From Burkholderiales bacterium RIFCSPLOWO2_12_FULL_65_40 (lineage in GTDB: Bacteria; Pseudomonadota; Gammaproteobacteria; Burkholderiales; Burkholderiaceae_C): DNA of 64,000 bases. The stretch spans positions 191,114 to 255,113 of the forward strand of contig MESL01000007.1 of the NCBI GenBank assembly GCA_001770955.1. The letters are read 5' to 3'. Shown piece after piece: positions 27,835 to 36,869 of the stretch (position 1 is the first letter of the stretch; each line of letters opens with the position of its first letter). Position numbers and translations under genes: made by a program. The notes below the pieces were generated by a model. The model saw only the letters and a program-made list of their open reading frames with translations. It was not told the DNA's origin and did no database searches.

Positions 27835-28323
27835 GTGAAAATCAAAAGTCAAAAGGACTTTTTTTCCGGCCTCATGTTCATGGGGGTCGGTGCTGCCTTT
27901 GCCTGGGGGGCCACCACGTACAGCGTTGGTACCGGTGCCCGCATGGGGCCGGGCTACTTCCCGCTGATGCTGGGCATCTTGCTGGCGCTGATCGGGGGCG
28001 TCATCACCTTCAAGGCCACGGTCGTAGAGACCGTGGACGGCGACAAGATCGGCCACTGGGCCTGGAAGCCGCTGTTCTTCATCCTGCTGGCCAATGTGGT
28101 CTTCGGCATCCTGCTGGCCGGCCTGCCCAGCCTGGGCATTCCGGCCATGGGGTTGATCGTCGCCATCTACGCGCTGACCTTCATCGCCAGCCTGGCCGGC
28201 AAAGAATTCAACGCCAAGGCGGTGTTCGTGCTGGCCACCGTCCTCGCGGCCGGTAGCTACGGCGCCTTCGTGCTGGCTCTGAAGCTGCAGTTTCCCGTGT
28301 GGCCCAGTTTCATTGTCGGTTAA
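27835..28323 (+). CDS. tctB: tripartite tricarboxylate transporter small membrane subunit
   Basis: A 162-residue protein with four hydrophobic helices, matching the TctB family (YSVGTGARMGPGYFPLMLG is the hallmark). It pairs with TctA to import di- and tricarboxylates using a periplasmic binding protein. The start is GTG at 27835, supported by a strong ribosome site (caggaga) 7 bases upstream. tctA follows after 17 bases. No TctC/Bug binding protein gene adjoins, although large pools of such proteins encoded elsewhere are usual in these bacteria. Confidence 0.9.
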   Translation: MKIKSQKDFFSGLMFMGVGAAFAWGATTYSVGTGARMGPGYFPLMLGILLALIGGVITFKATVVETVDGDKIGHWAWKPLFFILLANVVFGILLAGLPSLGIPAMGLIVAIYALTFIASLAGKEFNAKAVFVLATVLAAGSYGAFVLALKLQFPVWPSFIVG

Positions 28324-28340
28324 GCCAGGAGCAATAGACC

Positions 28341-29852
28341 ATGGAATTGTTTGACAACCTGGCCCTGGGTTTTGGCGTCGCCTTCACCTTCCAGAACCTC
28401 ATTTACTGCTTTGTCGGCTGCCTGCTGGGCACGCTGATCGGCGTGCTGCCCGGCATCGGCCCGGTGGCCACCATCGCCATGCTGCTGCCGGCCACCTATG
28501 CGCTGCCGCCCGTGGCCGCGCTCATCATGCTCGCCGGCATCTACTACGGCGCGCAGTACGGCGGCTCCACCACCGCCATTCTGGTGAACCTGCCGGGCGA
28601 ATCGTCCTCGGTGGTGACCGTGATCGACGGCTACCAGATGGCGCGCAACGGCCGGGCGGGGCCCGCACTGGCCGCTGCCGGCCTGGGCTCGTTCTTCGCT
28701 GGCTGCGTGGGCACACTGATTCTGGCCGCCTTCGCAGCGCCGCTGACCGAGGTGGCCTTCAAGTTCGGTCCGGCCGAATACTTCTCGCTGATGGTGCTGG
28801 GCCTGATCGGCGCCGTGGTGCTGGCCTCGGGCTCGCTGCTCAAGGCCGTGGCCATGATCGTGCTGGGCCTGCTGCTGGGCCTGGTGGGCACCGACGTGAA
28901 TTCCGGCGTGGCGCGTTTCTCCTTCGACGTGCCCGAGCTGACCGACGGCATCGGTTTCGTGGCCATCGCCATGGGCGTGTTCGGTTACGGTGAAATCATT
29001 GCCAACCTGGCCCGCCCGGACGATCAGCGCGAGGTGTTCACCGCCAAGGTGCAGGGCCTGTTCCCCACGGCGCAGGACTTCAAGCGCATGATTCCGGCCG
29101 TGCTGCGCGGCACGGCGCTGGGCTCGACCCTGGGCATCCTGCCCGGTGGCGGTGCGCTGCTGTCGGCCTTTGCGGCCTACACCATCGAGAAGAAGACCAA
29201 GCTGCACCCTGGCGAAGTGCCGTTCGGCAAGGGCAACATCCGTGGTGTGGCGGCCCCCGAGTCGGCCAACAACGCCGGTTCGCAGACCTCCTTCATCCCG
29301 CTGCTGACGCTGGGCATTCCGCCCAACGCCGTGATGGCCCTGATGGTCGGTGCCATGACCATCCACAACATCCAGCCCGGCCCGCAGGTGATGACCAGCA
29401 ACCCCGAGCTGTTCTGGGGCCTGATCGCCTCGATGTGGATCGGCAACGCCATGCTGGTGATCCTGAATCTGCCGCTGATCGGCCTGTGGATCAAGCTGCT
29501 GACGGTGCCCTACCGCTGGCTGTACCCGTCCATCGTGCTGTTCTGTGCCGTGGGTGTGTATTCCACCAACAACAACACCTGGGACATCTGGATGGTGGGC
29601 GGCTTCGGGCTGGTGGGTTACATCTTCCACAAGCTGGGCACCGAGCCGGCGCCCCTGCTGCTGGGCTTCATCCTGGGTCCGATGATGGAAGAAAACCTGC
29701 GCCGCGCGCTGCTGCTCTCGCGGGGTGACTGGAGTGTGTTCGTCACCCGTCCGCTGTCGGCCGGCCTGCTGGCGGCTGCTGCCCTGCTGCTCGTCATCGT
29801 GCTGCTGCCCGCCGTGAAGAACAAGCGCGAGGAAGCGTTCGTCGAAGACTGA
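28341..29852 (+). CDS. tctA: tripartite tricarboxylate transporter large membrane subunit
   Basis: A 503-residue polytopic membrane protein, the main permease of the TTT family. Family blocks are clear: GTLIGVLPGIGPVATIAMLL, YYGAQYGGSTTAILVNLPGE, and PESANNAGSQTSFIPLLTLG. About twelve hydrophobic segments are seen. Length is normal. It follows tctB closely with ribosome site aggag and is ended by a good terminator at 29880-29907. The substrate (citrate or another carboxylate) cannot be read from the sequence. Confidence 0.95.
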   Translation: MELFDNLALGFGVAFTFQNLIYCFVGCLLGTLIGVLPGIGPVATIAMLLPATYALPPVAALIMLAGIYYGAQYGGSTTAILVNLPGESSSVVTVIDGYQMARNGRAGPALAAAGLGSFFAGCVGTLILAAFAAPLTEVAFKFGPAEYFSLMVLGLIGAVVLASGSLLKAVAMIVLGLLLGLVGTDVNSGVARFSFDVPELTDGIGFVAIAMGVFGYGEIIANLARPDDQREVFTAKVQGLFPTAQDFKRMIPAVLRGTALGSTLGILPGGGALLSAFAAYTIEKKTKLHPGEVPFGKGNIRGVAAPESANNAGSQTSFIPLLTLGIPPNAVMALMVGAMTIHNIQPGPQVMTSNPELFWGLIASMWIGNAMLVILNLPLIGLWIKLLTVPYRWLYPSIVLFCAVGVYSTNNNTWDIWMVGGFGLVGYIFHKLGTEPAPLLLGFILGPMMEENLRRALLLSRGDWSVFVTRPLSAGLLAAAALLLVIVLLPAVKNKREEAFVED

Positions 29853-29879
29853 ACGGGCACTTCCCTGTGTTTCCGGCAG

Positions 29880-29907
29880 CGGCACCTTCGGGTGCCGTTG
29901 CTTTTTG
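29880..29907 (+). terminator. rho-independent terminator after tctBA
   Basis: A 7-base stem (cggcacc/ggtgccg) closes a ttcg tetraloop and is followed by ttgctttttgg. It ends the tctBA unit. Confidence 0.8.
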
Positions 29908-29973
29908 GAGAGCCGTCCCGGTGGAGGTAGGTCCGACAGACCGCACAATAGCGCGCTGTTTAAAGACCCATCC

Positions 29974-31266
29974 ATGCACATCGCGCTCCAACCCGCGCAG
30001 CACCCGCAACGGGCGCTGCTGCACAACGAAGTCCACGCCCGACCGCCCGAGGCCATCGAAGGCCCCGTGGCCAGCACGCACATTGTCATGTGGGCCGACG
30101 CCGCCGGGCGTGAGGCGAGCCGCGCGCACATCGCCGCGCTGCTGCGCAACCACCACCTGGCGCCGCCCGACCAACATACCACGCACCTGCGCGTGGACCT
30201 GGGGACGTTTCGCCTGCGCTGGGAGCTGCACACCGAGTTTGTCACCTGGACTTTCACGGTGCCGATCGAGACCGCCGCCTTTGGCGAGCGCGAGCCCGTG
30301 GGCGCCACCGGTGCCGTGCCGCGCGAATGGCTGGCGCAACTGCCGGGCCAGTGTCTGTGCAGCCTGAACCTGTGGGTGCTGCCGACCAAGGAGTTTGGCT
30401 CGGGCTCGCTGGTGCGCCATGTGCTGAGCGAGGACACGCTGGTGGCCTCCACCGTGGCTGACGGGCATGGCGAGGTCTATACCGACTTTGCCATCCACCC
30501 CGACGGACATTCGCGCATGGTGCTGCTGGCGGGCGGCATGACACCCCGGCGCCTGGGCCGGCTGGTGCAGCGCCTGCAGGAGATCGAAACCTACCGCATG
30601 GCTGCGCTGCTGGGCTTGCCCGCAGCGCGCGAGGCCACCAGCGTGCTGGCCAGCGCCGAGCGCGAGCTGGCCGAGCTGGCCGACGCCATCCGCACGGCCA
30701 ACCGCCATGCCGAGCCAGCGCTGCTCGACCGCCTGACCCGCCTGGCCGGGCAGGTGGAGAGCGAATATGCCGCCACGCATTCGCGTTTTTCGGCCAGCAG
30801 CGCGTATTTCGAGCTGGTGGACCGGCGCATCCAGGACATTGCCGAATCGCGCCTGGCGGGCATGCAGACCATTGGCGAATTCATGCACCGGCGCCTCACG
30901 CCCGCGCGCAGCACCTGCGAGTGGGCTGCGCGGCGGCAAGAGGCGCTTTCGCGCCGCGTCTCGCGCATCAGCCACCTGCTGCGCACGCGCGTGGAGATTG
31001 AGCAGCAGCAGAGCAGCCAGGCGCTGCTGGCGAGCATGAACCAGCGCGCAGACCTGCAACTCAAGCTCCAGTCCACGGTGGAGGGCCTGTCGGTCGCGGC
31101 CATCACCTACTACATCGTCGGCCTGGTCAGCTACCTGGCCAAGGGTGCGCAGCAGGTCGGCTGGCCGCTTTCGCCCGAGACCACGGCCGCCATCGCCATT
31201 CCGGCGGTGGGCTTCACCGTCTGGTGGTCGCTGCGGCGGCTGCACCAGCGCGTGTTTTCCCGTTGA
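29974..31266 (+). CDS. DUF3422 family protein
   Basis: A 430-residue protein of the DUF3422 family, of unknown function. Its N-terminal block HPQRALLHNEVHARPPE is the family signature. A long central helical, coiled-coil-like region (about 200-370) is followed by two hydrophobic segments near the C-terminus (about 372-418), so it is probably membrane-anchored with most of its mass cytoplasmic. The ATG at 29974 is chosen because the signature begins there. A thioesterase gene follows after 27 bases and may be cotranscribed. Confidence 0.85.
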   Translation: MHIALQPAQHPQRALLHNEVHARPPEAIEGPVASTHIVMWADAAGREASRAHIAALLRNHHLAPPDQHTTHLRVDLGTFRLRWELHTEFVTWTFTVPIETAAFGEREPVGATGAVPREWLAQLPGQCLCSLNLWVLPTKEFGSGSLVRHVLSEDTLVASTVADGHGEVYTDFAIHPDGHSRMVLLAGGMTPRRLGRLVQRLQEIETYRMAALLGLPAAREATSVLASAERELAELADAIRTANRHAEPALLDRLTRLAGQVESEYAATHSRFSASSAYFELVDRRIQDIAESRLAGMQTIGEFMHRRLTPARSTCEWAARRQEALSRRVSRISHLLRTRVEIEQQQSSQALLASMNQRADLQLKLQSTVEGLSVAAITYYIVGLVSYLAKGAQQVGWPLSPETTAAIAIPAVGFTVWWSLRRLHQRVFSR

Positions 31267-31293
31267 CCCTTGGGTCTTTTCGAGAGTTTTTCC

Positions 31294-31722
31294 ATGCCCA
31301 GAATCCAGTTCGAGCTGCCCGAGCAGTTCACGTTCTCGACCGAGATCCAGATCTACATCAGCCACGTCAACCAGGGTGGGCACCTCGACAACGCACAGCT
31401 GCTCACGCTGGTGTCCGAGGCGCGCGTGCGCTTCTTCCAGGCCCTGGGCTACCGCGAGGCGGGCGTCGAAGGCCTGTCCATCGTGGTGGGTGACATCGTG
31501 GCGCAGTACAAGTCCGAGGGCTTCCACGGCGAGACCATGCGTGTGGAGATGGTGCCGGCGGATTTCAACAAGTACGGCTTCGACATCGTTTTTCGCATGA
31601 CCGAGAAGGATTCGGGTCGTGAGGTGGCGCGCGGCAAGCTCGGCGTGGTGTTCACGGACCGCGAGACGCGCAAGGTGGCCCTGGTGCCCGACCGCTTCAA
31701 GGAGCGCATCGCGGCGCTGTAG
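31294..31722 (+). CDS. thioesterase-superfamily (hot-dog fold) protein
   Basis: A 142-residue single-domain hot-dog protein. The block ISHVNQGGHLDNAQLLTLVSE corresponds to the active-site helix of the 4HBT family, with the His/Asn and Asp positions visible. Probably an acyl-CoA or acyl-ACP thioesterase in the cytoplasm. The ATG at 31294 (MPRIQFELPEQF) is chosen; a second in-frame ATG 24 bases upstream would add eight residues. Lies between DUF3422 and the gamma-glutamyltransferase, all rightward. The substrate is unknown. Confidence 0.78.
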   Translation: MPRIQFELPEQFTFSTEIQIYISHVNQGGHLDNAQLLTLVSEARVRFFQALGYREAGVEGLSIVVGDIVAQYKSEGFHGETMRVEMVPADFNKYGFDIVFRMTEKDSGREVARGKLGVVFTDRETRKVALVPDRFKERIAAL

Positions 31723-31773
31723 GCCAGCGCCCGGAGGGCATGCACGGCGGCGCGTTGCCTCCGATAATCGGCC

Positions 31774-33396
31774 ATGCCCTTCCAGTACCAGCAGCCCTAT
31801 GCCAGCGCCCGCTTGCCGCTGTTCGCGCGCAACGTGGTCGCCACCTCCCACCCCCTGGCCGTGCAGGCCGGCCTGCGCATGCTCTGGCAGGGCGGAAATG
31901 CCGTCGATGCTGCCGTGGCCGCAGCGGCGGCCATGACCGTTTGTGAGCCTACAGGCAATGGCCTGGGGAGCGACGCCTTCTGCATCCTCTGGGACGGGCA
32001 GTCGCTGCACGGTCTCAATGCTTCGGGCCGTGCGCCGCAGGCCTGGACGCCGGACTACTTTCACCGCAAATACGGCGAGGGCGCGCCCACGCCGCCCCGG
32101 CGCGGCATCGATGCGGTCACCGTCCCCGGCGCGGTGAGTGCCTGGGTGGCGCTGAGCGAGCGCTTCGGCAAGCTGCCCTTCGCCGACCTCATGGCGCCGG
32201 CCGCCGAGATTGCCGAGCGCGGCTACGCCGTGCCCGTGGTAGTGCAGGGCAAGTGGGCCGCCGCCGTGCCCGAGCTGCAAGCGCAACCCGGCTTTGCCCA
32301 GAGCTTTCTGCCCCGGGGGCGGGCGCCGCACGTGGGGGAACTGTTCACCTTCCCGGCGGCAGCGCGCGCGCTGCGTGCCATCGGCGCCACGCGCGGCGAG
32401 GCGTTCTACACCGGCGAGATCGCCCAGGCGCTGGCCCGGTTTTCGGCGCAGCACGGCGGCGCCCTCACGCTGGCCGACCTGGCGGCGCACCGGGTGGAGT
32501 GGGTGACGCCGATCGCGCGCAACTACCGGGGCTTCGCAGTGCACGAGATTCCGCCCAGCGGCCAGGGCATCGCCGCGCTCATGGCGCTGGGCATCCTGGA
32601 GCAGTTCGATCTCGCCAGCCTGCCCGTGGATGGAACGCAGGCCCAGCACCTGCAGATCGAGGCCATGAAGCTGGCCTTCGCCGACGTCTACCGCTACGTG
32701 GCCGACCCCTCGTCGATGGAGGTGACTCCCGCGCAAATGCTCGATGGCGCCTACCTCGCCGCGCGTGCGAAACTCATCGACATGCACAGGGCACAGGACT
32801 TCGGTGCGGGCCGGCCGGCCGGCGGCGGCACCATCTACCTCACCGCCGCCGACGAGGACGGCATGATGGTCAGCTTCATCCAGAGCAACTACCAGGGCTT
32901 CGGCTCGGGCTGCGTGGAGCCGGATTTCGGCATCAGCCTGCAGAACCGGGGCTTTGGCTTCAGCACCGACCTGCGTGGCGCCAACCCGGCCAACCTGGTG
33001 GCGCCGGGCAAGCGGCCCTTCCACACCATCATCCCGGCCTTCGTCACGCAGGACGGCCAGCCCGTGATGAGCTTTGGCGTCATGGGTGCCAACATGCAGC
33101 CCCAGGGCCATGTGCAGACGCTGGTGCGCATGCTCGACCACGGCCAGAATCCGCAGGCCGCGTGCGATGCGCCGCGCTGGCGTTTCAACCAGGGCCTCTC
33201 GGTGAACGCCGAGGCCAGCATGCCGCTGGCCACGCAGCAGGGCCTGGCGGCGCTGGGCCACGACCTGACCGTGATCGACGACCCCTATGGTGAGTTCGGT
33301 GCGGGTCAGTTCATCTGGCGCCTGGGTGATGCCAGAACCCAGGGCTACGTGGCCGCCAGCGACCCCCGGCGCGATGGCCAGGCGGCCGGTTTCTAG
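31774..33396 (+). CDS. gamma-glutamyltransferase-family protein, no signal peptide
   Basis: A 540-residue N-terminal-nucleophile hydrolase of the gamma-glutamyltranspeptidase family, which cleaves gamma-glutamyl bonds such as that in glutathione after self-processing. The N-terminal block SHPLAVQAGLRML and GGNAVDAAVAAAAAM are typical. The predicted cleavage site and nucleophile is Thr-353 in GGGTIYLTAADEDG. Unlike periplasmic Ggt of enterics it starts without a signal peptide (MPFQYQQPYASARLP), so it is probably cytoplasmic or of the YwrD type. The EamA gene follows after 14 bases. Confidence 0.88.
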   Translation: MPFQYQQPYASARLPLFARNVVATSHPLAVQAGLRMLWQGGNAVDAAVAAAAAMTVCEPTGNGLGSDAFCILWDGQSLHGLNASGRAPQAWTPDYFHRKYGEGAPTPPRRGIDAVTVPGAVSAWVALSERFGKLPFADLMAPAAEIAERGYAVPVVVQGKWAAAVPELQAQPGFAQSFLPRGRAPHVGELFTFPAAARALRAIGATRGEAFYTGEIAQALARFSAQHGGALTLADLAAHRVEWVTPIARNYRGFAVHEIPPSGQGIAALMALGILEQFDLASLPVDGTQAQHLQIEAMKLAFADVYRYVADPSSMEVTPAQMLDGAYLAARAKLIDMHRAQDFGAGRPAGGGTIYLTAADEDGMMVSFIQSNYQGFGSGCVEPDFGISLQNRGFGFSTDLRGANPANLVAPGKRPFHTIIPAFVTQDGQPVMSFGVMGANMQPQGHVQTLVRMLDHGQNPQAACDAPRWRFNQGLSVNAEASMPLATQQGLAALGHDLTVIDDPYGEFGAGQFIWRLGDARTQGYVAASDPRRDGQAAGF

Positions 33397-33410
33397 ATTT
33401 TGTACGAAAA

Positions 33411-34331
33411 GTGCCTTCAGCCCAATCACAGCAAGCGCTAGCAGCTAGCAAATCAAGAGCAACCGGAGTCGCCCTTGCGCTGCTGGGCTCCATCGCCTTC
33501 AGCGCCAAGGCCATCATCGTCAAGCTGGCCTACCGCCATGGCGTGGACGCGGTCACGCTCATCATGTACCGCATGCTGTTCGCGCTGCCTTTCTTTGCCG
33601 CCATGGCCTGGTGGGCGAGCCGGGGGCAGGCCCCGCTCACGCGCAAGGACGGGTGGGGTGTGCTGGGCCTGGGTGTCTCGGGCTACTACCTGGCGAGCTT
33701 TCTCGATTTCGCCGGGCTGGCCTACATCAGCGCCAGCCTGGAGCGGCTCATCCTCTACCTCAACCCCACGCTGGTGCTGATGCTGGGCTGGGCGGTGTAT
33801 GGCCGTGGCATCCGTTGGGGCCAGGCACTGGGCATGGCCGTGAGCTACTGCGGCGTGGTGCTGGTGTTCGGCCACGAGGTGCATCTGCAAGGCACGAACG
33901 TGGCCTGGGGCACGGCGCTGGTGTTCGGCAGTGCGGTGAGCTATGCCATCTACCTTGTCTACAGCGGCGAGCTGGTGCAGCGCCTGGGCTCGCTGCGCCT
34001 GGTGGGCCTGGCCACCAGCGTGGCCTGCCTGCTGTGCCTGCTGCAGTTTGCGCTGTTGCGCCCGCTGTCGGCGGCCCTGGTCGCCCCCGAGGTGGTGTGG
34101 CTGTCGGTGCTCAATGCCCTGCTGTGCACCGCCGCGCCGGTGCTCATGGTGATGATGGCCATCGAGCGCATCGGCGCCGGTGCGGCCGCGCAGATCGGCA
34201 TGGTGGGGCCGATGTCCACCATCCTCATGGGCGTGGTGATCCTGGGCGAGCCGTTCACGCCCTGGGTGGCGGCCGGCACGGCGCTGGTGATCGCCGGGAT
34301 CTTTGTCTTTACCCGTCCGGTGCGGCGCTAG
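33411..34331 (+). CDS. EamA/DMT-family transporter
   Basis: A 306-residue membrane protein with about ten hydrophobic helices and two EamA repeats, as in drug/metabolite transporters. Blocks such as LDFAGLAYISASLERLILYL and AAQIGMVGPMSTILMGV are characteristic. The start is GTG at 33411. The first 17 or so residues (PSAQSQQALAASKSRATG) are partly encoded by a family A repeat (33429-33460) and are not hydrophobic; a later start cannot be excluded. It lies 14 bases after the gamma-glutamyltransferase gene. The substrate is unknown. Confidence 0.85.
   Translation: MPSAQSQQALAASKSRATGVALALLGSIAFSAKAIIVKLAYRHGVDAVTLIMYRMLFALPFFAAMAWWASRGQAPLTRKDGWGVLGLGVSGYYLASFLDFAGLAYISASLERLILYLNPTLVLMLGWAVYGRGIRWGQALGMAVSYCGVVLVFGHEVHLQGTNVAWGTALVFGSAVSYAIYLVYSGELVQRLGSLRLVGLATSVACLLCLLQFALLRPLSAALVAPEVVWLSVLNALLCTAAPVLMVMMAIERIGAGAAAQIGMVGPMSTILMGVVILGEPFTPWVAAGTALVIAGIFVFTRPVRR
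33429..33460 (+). repeat. family A repeat, distal part, in the EamA gene
   Basis: Reads cagcaagcgctagcagctag then caaatcaagagc, matching the distal half of the full copies. It codes for the hydrophilic N-terminus of the transporter. Confidence 0.6.
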
Positions 34332-34342
34332 TCCAGTCTGGC

Positions 34343-35290
34343 CTATTTCTTGCGCGAACCGCCACCCAGGCGCTGCGCCACCGTCACCGGGGCGGCGCCC
34401 GCATAGCCATCAAGCCGCTTGCCCATGGCCTGTTCCAGTTGGTCCAGCCGCGCCTGTGCGGGCGGGTGGGTGGCCAAGGCCAGGGTGAACATCGGGTTGT
34501 CGGGCGTGGCGGTGCGCAGCTGCTGCAGCACGGCCACCAGGCCATAGGGGTCGAACCCGGCGCGCGCGGCCAGGGCCACGCCGTTGCGGTCGGAGTGGAA
34601 TTCGTCGGTCTGGTCCAGGCCGCGCGCGTAGAGGTTGCGGCCCAGCGCGAGGAATTGCGAGGCCACCAGGTTGCCCAGGGCGTTGGTCTTGATCTGCGAG
34701 GCCACGAGTTGGGTGAACACCCCCGACTGCGCCGTCTTGCGCATGGCGTGCAGGTGGTGCTTGGCCGTCACATGGGTGATTTCGTGCGCCAGGATGCCGG
34801 CCAGCTCGGCCTCGTCGGCGCAGCGGTCGACCAGGCCCTTGGTGACGAACACATAGCCGCCCGGGGCCGCGAAGGCGTTGTAGCCGGTGTCGTCGAGCAC
34901 GATGAAGGTCCAGGGCAGGCCGGGGCGCTCGGACTGCAGGCTGATCCAGCGGCCCAGCTGGTTCACGTAGCGCTGCAGCGCCATGTCGGGGTGCAGCGGC
35001 TTGCTGCCCAGCAGCACGGCGGCAAGCTGGCGGCCGATCTCGATTTCCTTGGGCTCGTCGATGTTTTCGACCGAGCGCGAGAGCAGGCTGAAGAGGTCGT
35101 CGCCCTGGTTGGTCTGGGCGCCGCCGCCCACCACGGCGCCCAGCAGGCCACCTCCAGAGCCCGATCCGCCGAGCGAGTTGAGCAGGTTCATCACGCCGCC
35201 CTGGGCGTGGCTGTGCAGGGGGGCGAAGGCCAGGGCCGCGCAGGTGGCGGCCGCCAGTGCGGTGCGTGAGAGCAGGGGGGGCATGCGCAT
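34343..35290 (-). CDS. exported M48-family metalloprotease
   Basis: A 315-residue zinc metalloprotease with a signal peptide (about 1-30, ending HSHAQ). A glycine-rich stretch is followed by the M48 domain with HEITH (about residue 170) and the downstream EFHSDRNG containing the third ligand. It resembles the periplasmic BepA/YfgC group but lacks an obvious long TPR tail. It is likely to act on envelope proteins. An SH3-domain protein gene lies 11 bases upstream in the same direction, so the two form an operon. Confidence 0.87.
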   Translation of the reverse strand: MRMPPLLSRTALAAATCAALAFAPLHSHAQGGVMNLLNSLGGSGSGGGLLGAVVGGGAQTNQGDDLFSLLSRSVENIDEPKEIEIGRQLAAVLLGSKPLHPDMALQRYVNQLGRWISLQSERPGLPWTFIVLDDTGYNAFAAPGGYVFVTKGLVDRCADEAELAGILAHEITHVTAKHHLHAMRKTAQSGVFTQLVASQIKTNALGNLVASQFLALGRNLYARGLDQTDEFHSDRNGVALAARAGFDPYGLVAVLQQLRTATPDNPMFTLALATHPPAQARLDQLEQAMGKRLDGYAGAAPVTVAQRLGGGSRKK

Positions 35291-35301
35291 GGCGGAGCTC
35301 C

Positions 35302-35892
35302 TCAGTTGAAGCTTTGGTTGTCGGGGGTGAATTCGCCGCTGCCTGCCGGTGCGGTGGGACGCGGTGGCTCGGGCAGGGGCTCGACGTTCTGTTTGCGCAG
35401 TGCGGCGGCGCTGGCAAAGCGCTGGGCCTGGTCGGCGCTCACGCGCAGTTTTTCAGCCTGCTGCACGGCGGCCGGATTGGGCTGCGCATTGGCAATGTCT
35501 TCTGCACTCAGGCCGCGGATACCCACCGTGGCCGTGGCCGTGGTGGAGCTGCCGCCGCCAAACAGCCCGCCCAGACTGCGAAGCCCGCTGGTGGCGGTGT
35601 TCGACCCGGCAGCAGCAGTCCCTGCCTGCGCGCCCACGTCGAACATGTGCACCCAACCGGTGGCGCCTTGTGCCGTGCGTACCTTGACCCATGAGCCTTT
35701 GCGTTCACTGGTGCGGGTCACGGCGGTGTCGGCCGCCAGTGCGCCCAGACTGGCCGAGGATTCGGCCGGCCCCTGGCGCAGTTCGGTGGCGCGCTTGATG
35801 ACAGCCGCGTCCTGCTGTGCCTGGGCCGGGGCGGCCAGCAGGCAGCACGCCAGAGCGGCGGTGAGGGCACCTTGGTGCAACCATGTGGGCAT
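35302..35892 (-). CDS. exported SH3-like domain protein
   Basis: A 196-residue protein with a signal peptide (MPTWLHQGALTAALACCLLA) and one bacterial SH3-like domain (about 32-90: ATELRQGPAESSASLGAL, GSWVKVRTAQGATGWVHMFD). A low-complexity Gly/Ser/Thr region and a C-terminal helix follow. The ATG at 35892 has ribosome site gtggag just upstream; an alternative GTG at 35904 coincides with that site. It is the first gene of an operon with the M48 protease and may recruit it to peptidoglycan or partner proteins, which is inference. Confidence 0.8.
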   Translation of the reverse strand: MPTWLHQGALTAALACCLLAAPAQAQQDAAVIKRATELRQGPAESSASLGALAADTAVTRTSERKGSWVKVRTAQGATGWVHMFDVGAQAGTAAAGSNTATSGLRSLGGLFGGGSSTTATATVGIRGLSAEDIANAQPNPAAVQQAEKLRVSADQAQRFASAAALRKQNVEPLPEPPRPTAPAGSGEFTPDNQSFN

Positions 35893-35952
35893 GGAGTTCT
35901 CCACTTATGATAGTTTGGTGCTGACTGTAGCAGCGTGTTACCGGAGATTGTT

Positions 35953-36783
35953 ATGGATTTGGGTTTGGCGGGCAAATGGGCGCTGGTGTGCGGTGCTAGC
36001 AAGGGGCTGGGGCTGGGCTGCGCCCAGGCGCTGGTGCGCGAAGGCGTGAATGTGGTCGTCAACGCCCGCCAGGCCGGCCCGCTGCATTCTTCTGCTATAG
36101 ATTTAATAGCTATTGGCGCAGGCTGGCAGGGTGCAGAGGGCCCAAAAAGCCTCAAACCCCAGGTGCTGGAGGTGGCGGCCGACATCACCACCGCCGAAGG
36201 GCGCGCTGCCGTCTTCAGTGTGCCCGGCGGGCCAGGGCGTGATTTCGACATCGTCGTCACCAATGCGGGCGGACCGCCGCCGGGTGATTTCCGGGATTGG
36301 GAGCGCGAGGACTGGATCAAGGCCGTCGATGCCAACATGCTCACGCCGATCGAGTTGATCCGCGCCACGGTGGACGGCATGGCCGCGCGCGGGTTCGGGC
36401 GCATCGTCAACATCACGTCGAGCGCGGTGAAGGCGCCCATCGACATCCTGGGCTTGTCCAACGGCGCGCGCAGCGGCCTGAGCGGCTTCGTCGCCGGTGT
36501 CTCGCGCAGCAGCATCGCCGCCCGGGGCGTGACCATCAACAACCTGCTTCCCGGCAAGTTCGACACCGACCGCCTGGCCACCACCATGGGCACCGCCGCC
36601 GCGCGCAGCGGGCGCACGGTGCAGGAAGTGCGCGCGGCGCAGCAGGCCAGCATACCGGCCGGGCGTTTTGGCACGCCGCAGGAGTTCGGTGCCATCTGCG
36701 CTTTTCTGTGCAGCGCGCATGCAGGCTACATCACGGGCCAGAACGTGCTGGCCGACGGTGGTGCCTACCCTGGGGCGTTTTGA
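35953..36783 (+). CDS. short-chain dehydrogenase with atypical active site
   Basis: A 276-residue SDR-fold protein. The NAD(P)-binding motif is GASKGLGLGCA (about 13-23) and the NAG motif is VTNAGGPPP. The catalytic serine is present (NITSSAVK), but the YxxxK pair is replaced by SNGAR in LGLSNGARSGLSGF. A known SDR subgroup with this change exists, and its activity is unclear. Residues about 47-66 (LHSSAIDLIAIGAGWQG...) are encoded by a family A repeat and look like an insertion. The ATG at 35953 is chosen over an upstream CTG/ATG frame. Divergent from the SH3 gene. Confidence 0.82.
   Translation: MDLGLAGKWALVCGASKGLGLGCAQALVREGVNVVVNARQAGPLHSSAIDLIAIGAGWQGAEGPKSLKPQVLEVAADITTAEGRAAVFSVPGGPGRDFDIVVTNAGGPPPGDFRDWEREDWIKAVDANMLTPIELIRATVDGMAARGFGRIVNITSSAVKAPIDILGLSNGARSGLSGFVAGVSRSSIAARGVTINNLLPGKFDTDRLATTMGTAAARSGRTVQEVRAAQQASIPAGRFGTPQEFGAICAFLCSAHAGYITGQNVLADGGAYPGAF
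36093..36152 (-). repeat. family A repeat inside the SDR gene
   Basis: On the minus strand it reads gctttttgggccctctgcac, a spacer, gcgccaatag and ctattaaatctatagc. It is read through in frame by the SDR gene on the plus strand. Confidence 0.65.
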
Positions 36784-36869
36784 ACTCCGCAGCCCTGACC
36801 AGCCTCGCATCCCCTGCCGTCCGGCAGGCGGGCGGCGGCTGTGGCAACCGGGTCTGGAGGGCGTAGTCC

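Noticed and set aside
29794-33429. A 1211-codon open frame on the minus strand
   Set aside because: Antisense to DUF3422, the thioesterase and the gamma-glutamyltransferase; no domain or ribosome site supports it.
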